Assembly: GCA_965369375.1 (NCBI GenBank)
Contig: CBDUQN010000043.1
Coordinates: 1-25,208, forward strand
Reading direction: 5' to 3'
DNA: 25,208 nucleotides
DNA from: CBDUQN01 sp965369375
Lineage (GTDB): Bacteria; Krumholzibacteriota; Krumholzibacteriia; Krumholzibacteriales; Krumholzibacteriaceae
In this document: piece by piece, positions 6,858 through 13,148 of the stretch
Position numbering within the stretch: the first letter of the stretch is position 1
Layout: every line of letters begins with the position of its first letter
Program-made: the position numbers and the translations under genes
The notes under the pieces: model-generated
What the model was told of the DNA's origin: nothing
The model's database searches: none
The model's input: only the letters and a program-made list of their open reading frames with translations

Positions 6858-7348
6858 TATTCATCCTCCTTTTCATCATGTTTCACTCTATTTCCCATCC
6901 ACATCCCCATTCCGGTTTCTCGATTCTCAAAACCATGACGATTCCTCCGGCGCCCTCCTGCAGGGAGGCCTCCGGTCACCCTTTTCGCTCCGTGACAGCG
7001 GCGCCGCATCTGCATCTTGCAGCCCGGCATTACAAAACGTGGGCTCATCAAATTGCCATCCTTGAACGCATTCAGTACCTCGTTTGCTTCCCCGCTGACC
7101 CACGGAATGAGCTCGATGCCGGCGCTCTCGATCAGTGCCGCCGTCGAATTCGATACCGCCCCACAGATGAGAAGATCGACTCCTTGACTTCTCAGCCTCT
7201 GAACACGGAGGGAAGGGTATACATCGGTCATGCCGATTTCTATCCTCCCCGTTTCGTTTCCATTCTCGAGGTCTATCAAGAGCGCCCGAGTCGCCACGTC
7301 GAACACGGGGGATATTCGTGAATTCCATACAGTAATTGCCACTTTCAT
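6857..7348 (-). CDS. NifX/ORP-family protein with basic Cys/Met-containing tail
   Basis: This 163-residue protein begins MKVAITVWNSRISPVFDVA, a NifX/NifB-C type opening, and the domain ends near residue 100 (VLNAFKDGNL). It is followed by a tail with MPGCKMQMRRRCHG (about 107-120) and Arg/Gly/Met-rich residues, possibly a metal-binding extension. The ATG at 7348 is chosen because CGGAG lies upstream at a fair distance and the domain starts exactly there; an ORF start 45 bases earlier would lie upstream of the predicted transcript start. It is the first gene of the operon, with a leader of about 16 bases from the sigma-54 promoter. Its stop overlaps the start of the ORP gene. It probably partners ORP in cofactor handling (inference). 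Confidence 0.85.
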   Translation of the reverse strand: MKVAITVWNSRISPVFDVATRALLIDLENGNETGRIEIGMTDVYPSLRVQRLRSQGVDLLICGAVSNSTAALIESAGIELIPWVSGEANEVLNAFKDGNLMSPRFVMPGCKMQMRRRCHGAKRVTGGLPAGGRRRNRHGFENRETGMGMWMGNRVKHDEKEDE

Positions 7349-7374
7349 TGCATATTCACTCCGATGTTTACAAT

Positions 7375-7390
7375 GGCACATCCCGTGCCA
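7375..7390 (-). promoter_or_regulatory. Sigma-54 (-24/-12) promoter of the ORP/MinD operon
   Basis: The minus strand reads TGGCACGGGATGTGCC from 7390 to 7375. Against the consensus TGGCACG-N4-TTGCW it has the complete -24 half, and the -12 GC at exact spacing (GG at 7389-7388, GC at 7377-7376). The predicted start is near 7364, 16 bases upstream of the first ATG and just upstream of its Shine-Dalgarno. The site is also a perfect inverted repeat (TGGCAC, 5 bases, GTGCCA), so the opposite strand carries the same -24/-12 pattern. The adjacent enhancer-binding protein gene is the obvious activator. Confidence 0.85.
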
Positions 7391-7575
7391 CATCGAAAAT
7401 CATAGCGAAGTAAAATGATAACTCAATTTATTGCAAGTGATTAAAACATTAGTTGAGCGAAGCGGCGAAGAGAATGGCATCTATACAATTGCATCTATGA
7501 AACGATACCGGCGTCAATCATAATAGCAGGTATGCAAATATACTAAATCGCCCATTCGAGAAATTCCATGGGCAA

Positions 7576-7604
7576 TTATTGTGCATTGCCTGATTACACA
7601 ATAA
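7576..7604. promoter_or_regulatory. Candidate enhancer (UAS) for the sigma-54 regulator
   Basis: TTATTGTG (7576-7583) and CACAATAA (7597-7604) form a perfect 8-bp inverted repeat with a 13-base spacer. The site lies about 190-215 bases upstream of the sigma-54 promoter, a usual distance for a Fis-type HTH dimer. A nested GGCAA-N10-TTGCC (7571-7590) overlaps it. It is AT-rich and has no T-run on the minus strand, so it is unlikely to be a terminator of the regulator gene ending at 7616. A second element nearby, GCATCTAT, is repeated at 7477-7484 and 7491-7498. Confidence 0.45.
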
Positions 7605-7615
7605 AAATCAACCGC

Positions 7616-8965
7616 TTATGAACCGGATCGTCTGTTTCTCCCGTCGATCGCCGGGAGTTCTATTCCGAGCCGCTTTATCTTTCTCCACAAGGTCGACTTG
7701 TGCATACCGAGCTCGAGCGCCGTCGATTGACGGTTCCAGTTGTTTCGCCTGAGCGCCTCCCTGATGAAACGGCCCTCGAGCTCGTCGAGACTCTTGGCCG
7801 CCACACCATCCGGCTCCTCTTCGCTTGGGCGCATATGGCTTGGCAAGTGCTTCATACCTATAACACTGCCGCGGCAGAGAACGAAGGCGTGCTCGATGAT
7901 GTTCTCGAGCTCCCGTACGTTGCCGGGAAAGTCATGCGTCATGAGAAGCGCCATCACCTCAGGCTGGACGCCGGAGATATTCTTCGACCTCAGCCGGTTG
8001 AAATGCCTGATGAAATGATCCGTGAGGAGAGGAATGTCATCGCGCCTCTCACGGAGCGGTGGAATGACGAGGCGCACGACATTTATACGGTAGAAAAGAT
8101 CCTGGCGGAATTCGCCGCCTCTTACGAGCTGGTCGAGTTCCCTGTTGGTGGCGGTTATCACACGGACGTCTGCCTTCATCGATTCAGTGGCGCCGAGCGG
8201 TTCGAAGACACGTTCCTGCAGAACCCGGAGCAGGCGAACCTGCATCGCGGGCGAAATGTCACCGATCTCATCGAGAAAGATCGTGCCCCCCCCGGCAAGC
8301 GAGAAACGTCCCGGCTTGTCGCGGCGGGCGTCGGTGAAGGCACCTGCTTTGTATCCGAAGAGTTCCGCCTCGAGGAGCGTGTCGGGCAGGGCGCCGCAGT
8401 TGACGGTTACCATCGGACCCTCACAGCGCGGGCTCAAGTCGTGAATCGCTCTCGCAAACAATTCCTTCCCCGTTCCGCTTTCGCCCTCAATGAGAACGGT
8501 GCTTTCACTCACCGCCACCTCGGGCAGGATATCGAAAAGCCGCTGCATCCCGTGATTCTTACTGATGATGTCTGCGAAGGTGTGCCGGCTCGAAAGCTCC
8601 TTTCGCAGCTCCTCAACCACGGTCAGATCACGGAACGTCTCCACACCACCCACAACGAGACCGTCCTTGTCACGGAGTAGCGCCGTCGATACGCTCACCG
8701 GCATCGGCTCGCCGTTCGCCCGAACGATAACCACTTCCTTGTTTACGATCGGATCTCCCGACTCCATGGTTCTGCGCAAAACGCACGCACTCTCACAGAC
8801 CGTTGCCTTAAACACCTCGGCGCAGATCTTTCCGACAGCTTCTTCCCGCGACATGCCCGTAATTTTCTCGGCTGCAGCGTTGAACGAGGTGATACGCCAA
8901 TTCAGATCAACAGTGAAAACGCCGTCCGCTATACTGTCGAGTATGATGTCTGTGTTGGAAGACAT
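7616..8965 (-). CDS. Sigma-54-dependent transcriptional regulator, PAS-AAA+-Fis
   Basis: This 449-residue enhancer-binding protein has three domains. The PAS domain (about 5-115) carries C48, C57 and C61 (C-x8-C-x3-C) in its loop region. The AAA+ core has Walker A GESGTGKE (161-168), the sigma-54 contact loop GAFTDA (208-213, a variant of GAFTGA), Walker B TIFLDEIG (228-235) and an arginine-finger segment FRQDLFYR. A C-terminal Fis-type helix-turn-helix spans about 395-435. There is no receiver domain, so it senses directly through PAS; the cysteines could ligate a metal or Fe-S centre or act as a thiol switch (inference). Its closest functional parallel in recall is the PAS regulator of the Desulfovibrio ORP operons. 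It lies 226 bases from the sigma-54 promoter on the same strand and should activate the downstream operon. GGAG lies 12 bases before the ATG. TATAAG near 9030 could be its -10. Confidence 0.93.
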   Translation of the reverse strand: MSSNTDIILDSIADGVFTVDLNWRITSFNAAAEKITGMSREEAVGKICAEVFKATVCESACVLRRTMESGDPIVNKEVVIVRANGEPMPVSVSTALLRDKDGLVVGGVETFRDLTVVEELRKELSSRHTFADIISKNHGMQRLFDILPEVAVSESTVLIEGESGTGKELFARAIHDLSPRCEGPMVTVNCGALPDTLLEAELFGYKAGAFTDARRDKPGRFSLAGGGTIFLDEIGDISPAMQVRLLRVLQERVFEPLGATESMKADVRVITATNRELDQLVRGGEFRQDLFYRINVVRLVIPPLRERRDDIPLLTDHFIRHFNRLRSKNISGVQPEVMALLMTHDFPGNVRELENIIEHAFVLCRGSVIGMKHLPSHMRPSEEEPDGVAAKSLDELEGRFIREALRRNNWNRQSTALELGMHKSTLWRKIKRLGIELPAIDGRNRRSGS

Positions 8966-9178
8966 GGATTATAAAAACTCCGAAAAAGATTCTTTTTTAC
9001 TTCGTTCTCAAAAGACCGTATCTTACTTATAGGAAGCTGCAACGCTCTCAATCATTCCCCACCACTCAAAATACAGCGGTGGCTTCGCCGGACGCTTACT
9101 AAAATACTCGCCCGCCGGTGAGCGATCAACAAAAAAGCGTTGCACAATTGCTACGATATCGCGAAAGGAGGGATTCCG

Positions 9179-11281
9179 ATGAGCACCCGAGCGTATTGTG
9201 CCGTGCAGGGAAGATTTGAAGCGGGTACTCGAACGTGCTGCGCTGCGCGAGGCAAAACGCGGGAGCAGGTTATCATCACTGTGGTTACTATCCTGATCCT
9301 GTTGTGCGTTGCAAGCGGCCCCGCACATTCAGCCGAAACGGACGAAATAGAGCTAAAAACCAAGATTAGCTCTGCGACCGTTTACAGCAGAGAGGCCCAG
9401 ATAACTCGGCGCGGTGAGATCGAGGTTAAACGCGGACACTGCCGTATCATCTGCGAGGATCTCCCGCAAAAATTTGTAGAGACATCGCTGCTCGTCGAGG
9501 GGAGTGGAAGCGCAAAGGCCCGCATCATCGGCATCGATCTGATCAGGCGTGAAAAACCCATGGTGAAGCCGGAGCGTTACGAAGAGCTCAAGGCACAGCT
9601 CAAGGGGGTGAACAGGAAGTATCACAAGCTGGATATCGAGCTCGAAGCGCTCACGATTCGAAAAGAGCTCCTGGACACGATGAAAAAATTCTCTCTCGGC
9701 AAGGCGCAGGACGAACTGGCCCGTGAAACCTTCTCGATAGAGGATTGGAAATCGCTCCTCGATTTCTATGAAAAGGAGTATGCCGACACCGAGGAGAAGG
9801 CGCGTATGGTGTCCTGGAAGATCGCGGAAATCAGGGAAAAGATCGAGTGGACCAAGAGGGAAATCCGTTCGATGGAGTTCGACGATACGCCGAACCGTGC
9901 GGTCGTCATCGATTGCGAGGTCGAATCGGCGGGCGCCATGACGATCGATATCTCGTATATCGTGCCCGATGCCTGGTGGAAACCGGCGTATACCATCCGG
10001 TACCTGGAACCGGCCGGCGAGATAGAGCTCACATACAACGCAAAGATCGCCCAGGCGACCGGTGAAGACTGGAAGGACGTATCGGTGCTTCTCTCGACGG
10101 CAAAACCGCACATCGGGGCGGCCCCGCCGAAGCTCCCCCCCCAGTATCTGGGCATGCTCGGACAGACGGGAAGGATATTCGGACAGGTCTTCGACTTGAG
10201 AACCGGCGAGCCCCTGCCGTATGCGAATGTGGTGCTCGTCGGCACGAAAATGGGAGGCATGACGCTCACGGACGGCACCTACGCAATCCCCAGCGTGCCG
10301 GTCGGTACATACACCGCCAAGGCCATGATGATGGGCTACAAGTCCCGTCAACGGGGACCGGTGGCACTCGGGCCGGGCAAGAGCGCGCTGATCAACTTTC
10401 AGCTCGAGGCAACGATCGTCGGCGCGACGCAGGAGATCGTCGTCGGAGCCGATTTTCCGGCGCTGGAAGTCAGTGCATCGGATGTTTCACATCGTGTGAA
10501 GACCGGGGACGAGCTTCATGCCAGAGGCGGAAGAGGCGGAGAGGTCAGTTACTCAAAATCTGTAAAGATGCGGTCCAAACCGCCGCCACCCCCGATCCCG
10601 TACATCGAGGCCGAGGTGACGGCAACGGAATTCGCCGCTAATTTACAAATCAAGAAGCCGGTGGATCTCGAAACCGGCTCGGAGCCGAAGCGTTCCCTCG
10701 TAACGAGGGAACGGCTCGCCGGCGACTTGTCTCTCTACGCCGTTCCGAGCCGTTCGGAGCACGTCTACATCGAGGGAACCTTCACGAACACGCTCGACGT
10801 GCCCCTGCTTACCGGGCAGTCCGAGGTTTACATAGAGACGAGGCCGAAGGGAACGCTCAACCGTGTCACGAACTTCGTGGGCAGGGAAATGATCGAACCG
10901 GTGGCCTCAGGGCAGGAATTCACCGTGCACCTCGGGATCGATCAGAACTTCAAGGTCGAATACAAGCTCGAGAGGAAGAAGCAGCTCACCAAATCGGGTA
11001 AGAAGCACAAGAAAATCCGCTACCATTACCTGATAACGATCGAGAGCTACAAGAAGGATATCGTTGTCGTGAGGGTGGAAGACCGCATACCCGTCTCCAT
11101 GATGAAGGAGATCAAAGTTACCGACGAGGAGATCGATCCGGCGCCGGACAAGCGGGAAGAGAACGGCATCATGGGTTGGAAGTTGTCGCTTGCCCCGCGT
11201 GAGAAGACGGAAATCAGGATCGCCTACACGATCACGTTTCCAAGCGATATGACGGAAAGCGATGTGATGCCGAAGGAGTAA
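9179..11281 (+). CDS. Exported DUF4139/DUF4140 (MuiA-like) protein with inserted carboxypeptidase-regulatory and plug-like segment
   Basis: The start at 9179 is set by AGGAGGG 7 bases upstream and gives 700 residues. A hydrophobic segment (about 31-46) ends AHSA, which looks like a signal peptide with an unusually long N-region containing three cysteines. Residues 60-125 match the DUF4140 N-terminal domain (SSATVYSREAQITRRG), followed by a coiled coil (130-230). The DUF4139 core (240-320) has WWKPAYTIRY and QATGEDWKDVSVLLSTAKP. It is then interrupted at about 331-475 by a carboxypeptidase-regulatory-like domain (GQVFDLRTGEPLPYANVVLVG ... TLTDGTYAIPSVPVGTY) and a stretch resembling the plug region of a TonB receptor (QEIVVGADFPALEV), then poly-Pro. 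The DUF4139 fold resumes to the end. Function is unknown; the name mucoidy inhibitor A comes from distant relatives. It is probably an envelope protein. It is the only plus-strand gene in the middle of the window and is divergent from the sigma-54 regulator. Confidence 0.85.
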   Translation: MSTRAYCAVQGRFEAGTRTCCAARGKTREQVIITVVTILILLCVASGPAHSAETDEIELKTKISSATVYSREAQITRRGEIEVKRGHCRIICEDLPQKFVETSLLVEGSGSAKARIIGIDLIRREKPMVKPERYEELKAQLKGVNRKYHKLDIELEALTIRKELLDTMKKFSLGKAQDELARETFSIEDWKSLLDFYEKEYADTEEKARMVSWKIAEIREKIEWTKREIRSMEFDDTPNRAVVIDCEVESAGAMTIDISYIVPDAWWKPAYTIRYLEPAGEIELTYNAKIAQATGEDWKDVSVLLSTAKPHIGAAPPKLPPQYLGMLGQTGRIFGQVFDLRTGEPLPYANVVLVGTKMGGMTLTDGTYAIPSVPVGTYTAKAMMMGYKSRQRGPVALGPGKSALINFQLEATIVGATQEIVVGADFPALEVSASDVSHRVKTGDELHARGGRGGEVSYSKSVKMRSKPPPPPIPYIEAEVTATEFAANLQIKKPVDLETGSEPKRSLVTRERLAGDLSLYAVPSRSEHVYIEGTFTNTLDVPLLTGQSEVYIETRPKGTLNRVTNFVGREMIEPVASGQEFTVHLGIDQNFKVEYKLERKKQLTKSGKKHKKIRYHYLITIESYKKDIVVVRVEDRIPVSMMKEIKVTDEEIDPAPDKREENGIMGWKLSLAPREKTEIRIAYTITFPSDMTESDVMPKE

Positions 11282-11340
11282 TGCACGCGCGCCGGCCAAA
11301 CACCGGATCGCTCTTGACGGATTCAAACAGACCACGTGAT

Positions 11341-13071
11341 TCAGTACCCTATCGCGCACCCGTCCTTGCGTGATTCGGATGCGCCGATCAGGCAGTCGTT
11401 CTCGTGATCCCACCAGATGCCCTGGTAGCCGCCGAATCCGCCGGCGGCCTTGACGAGCCGGTGCCCCCTCTCCATCAGCTCCCTGATCACCTCGGGCGGC
11501 ACTCCCGCCTCGTACGCCACACGGCCGCCGTCTCGCATGACCTCGCCGGTCGGCTGGGATGAGCCCGAGTGACGCACGCGCGGCGCGTCTCCCGCCTCCT
11601 GGACACCCATCCCGAAATCGATGATGTTGCAGAGAACCTGAACGTGCCCCTGCGGCTGCATCGCGCCGCCCATGACGCCGAAGGCGAAAACGGGCCTGCC
11701 GTCGCGCGTGACCATCGCCGGGATGATCGTATGAAAGGGCCGCTTGTGGGGCTCGAGTGAATTAGCATGATCGGGGTCGAGATTGAAGAGGGCCCCCCTG
11801 TCCTGCAGGCAGAAGCCGAGGCCGTCGGGCACGGGGCCCGATCCGAAGCCCGCGTAATTGCTCTGGATAAGCGAAACGAAATTTCGATCCTTGTCCGCTA
11901 CGACGAGATAGGTCGTCTCACCCGTTTCGAGCTGAAGATCGCTCACCGGTATCTCCCGCAGCGCCCGTTCGGGATTGATGAGAGCGCGCCGCCGGGCGGC
12001 ATACTCCTTCGATATGAGCTCTTCGACCGGCATCGTCACGAAATCGGGATCGGCGTAGTAGCGTGCCCTGTCCTCGAATGCGAGCTTCTTCGCCTCTATG
12101 AGCAGGTGAAGGTACTCTGCGCTGTTGTGCCCGAAGTCCGACAGATCGTACGCTTCGAGAATATTGAGCATCTGCAGTGCCGCGATCCCCTGGCCGTTCG
12201 GCGGCAGCTCCCAGACGCGGTAATCCCGGTACGCCGTGCTGACAGGATCGATCCATGTGGACGAATGGTCCTCGAAATCCCTCAGCCGCAGGTATCCGCC
12301 TATCCGCTGCATAAACTTGTCAATGGTACCGGCGATCTCCCCGCGGTAGAAGGCGTCACGTCCCCTTTCGGCAAGGATGCGATATGTTCTGGCGAGATCG
12401 GGATTGCGGAAGATCTCACCCTTCTCCGGCGCCCGCCCGTCCGGCAGGTAGGTGTCCGCGAAGTTCGGCTCATTCTTGAGACGCCCCCCGCCGAGAGCCC
12501 AATAGTGCGCGATTACCTCCGTGACCGGAAAACCCTGTTCCGCATATTCTATTGCCGGCGCAAGGATCTCTTCCATAGAGAGCCTTCCAAACTTCGCGTG
12601 CAGCTCGAACCAACCGTCGACACAGCCCGGCACCGTCTGGGGAAGCACACCGGTGTAGGGAATTCTCTCGTGCCCCTGTTTCTTCACCTCGTCAATCGTG
12701 AGGAGATAGGGACTCCGCCCGCTTGCATTGAGGCCGTAGAGCCGTTGTGTCTCGTCATCCCACACGATGGCGAAAAGATCGCCGCCGATGCCGTTGGCGA
12801 TCGGCTCCATGAGCCCGAGGGCCGCGTTGACCGCAATCGCGGCGTCAACAGCGCTGCCGCCCTTCTTGAGAATGTCGATGCCGATCTGAACGGCAAGGGG
12901 CTGGGCCGCGCACACCATTCCCCCACGCGCTATCACTTCGGAGCGTGACGCATCCATTCTTCCGCTGAGGCGGTCGTATGCCGATAGATCCTCAGGAAAC
13001 ATCATCGATGCCATTGAAAAAAGAATAACCGGCAAAATCATAAAGATAACGAAAGCTTTTGCGCGCCTCAT
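11341..13071 (-). CDS. ggt: Gamma-glutamyltransferase (Ntn hydrolase), exported
   Basis: This protein has 576 residues from the ATG at 13071, which has AGGAGG 5 bases upstream; an alternative start 24 bases earlier lacks one. A signal peptide spans about residues 1-22. GGT motifs include GGMVCAAQPLA, GGSAVDAAIAVNAALG, NGIGGDLFAIV, and the autocleavage site GETTYLVVADKDRN, where the first Thr of TTY (386) would become the N-terminal nucleophile of the small subunit. The commoner motif is TTH. GSGPVPDGLGFCLQDRG and FGVMGGAMQPQGHVQ match the small subunit. GGTs hydrolyse or transfer the gamma-glutamyl group of glutathione and peptides in the periplasm. It starts 77 bases after the S9 peptidase stop and is probably in the same operon. 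Assignment to GGT versus related gamma-glutamyl amidohydrolases rests on family motifs. Confidence 0.93.
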   Translation of the reverse strand: MRRAKAFVIFMILPVILFSMASMMFPEDLSAYDRLSGRMDASRSEVIARGGMVCAAQPLAVQIGIDILKKGGSAVDAAIAVNAALGLMEPIANGIGGDLFAIVWDDETQRLYGLNASGRSPYLLTIDEVKKQGHERIPYTGVLPQTVPGCVDGWFELHAKFGRLSMEEILAPAIEYAEQGFPVTEVIAHYWALGGGRLKNEPNFADTYLPDGRAPEKGEIFRNPDLARTYRILAERGRDAFYRGEIAGTIDKFMQRIGGYLRLRDFEDHSSTWIDPVSTAYRDYRVWELPPNGQGIAALQMLNILEAYDLSDFGHNSAEYLHLLIEAKKLAFEDRARYYADPDFVTMPVEELISKEYAARRRALINPERALREIPVSDLQLETGETTYLVVADKDRNFVSLIQSNYAGFGSGPVPDGLGFCLQDRGALFNLDPDHANSLEPHKRPFHTIIPAMVTRDGRPVFAFGVMGGAMQPQGHVQVLCNIIDFGMGVQEAGDAPRVRHSGSSQPTGEVMRDGGRVAYEAGVPPEVIRELMERGHRLVKAAGGFGGYQGIWWDHENDCLIGASESRKDGCAIGY

Positions 13072-13148
13072 GCGCACCTCCTGTTTTATCGGCACTATCC
13101 ATTCTCATAAATTCGGCTGCTTTCATGAGCGCGTATATCGCCGATCCC

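Noticed and set aside
6495..7348. Nitrogenase cofactor (nif) cluster
   Set aside because: The NifX-like domains alone do not indicate nitrogen fixation; no nifHDK, nifB radical-SAM or nifEN genes are present, and the ferredoxin-MinD/MrpORP context fits the ORP system better.
9020..9060. TATAAG box as promoter of the sigma-54 regulator
   Set aside because: The -10 match is good, but no acceptable -35 lies at 16-18 bases; mentioned only as a possibility in the gene entry.
9151..10351. Long minus-strand reading frames opposite the DUF4139 gene
   Set aside because: They are shadows of a well-supported plus-strand gene, have no Shine-Dalgarno site, and show Arg/His-rich composition typical of antisense frames.
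11282..11340. Shared terminator between the convergent DUF4139 and ggt genes
   Set aside because: Only a short CCGG/CCGG pairing is present with no T-run, so no terminator can be supported there.
11767..12948. A 393-codon plus-strand frame inside the ggt gene
   Set aside because: It is antisense to clear gamma-glutamyltransferase motifs and has no recognisable domain.
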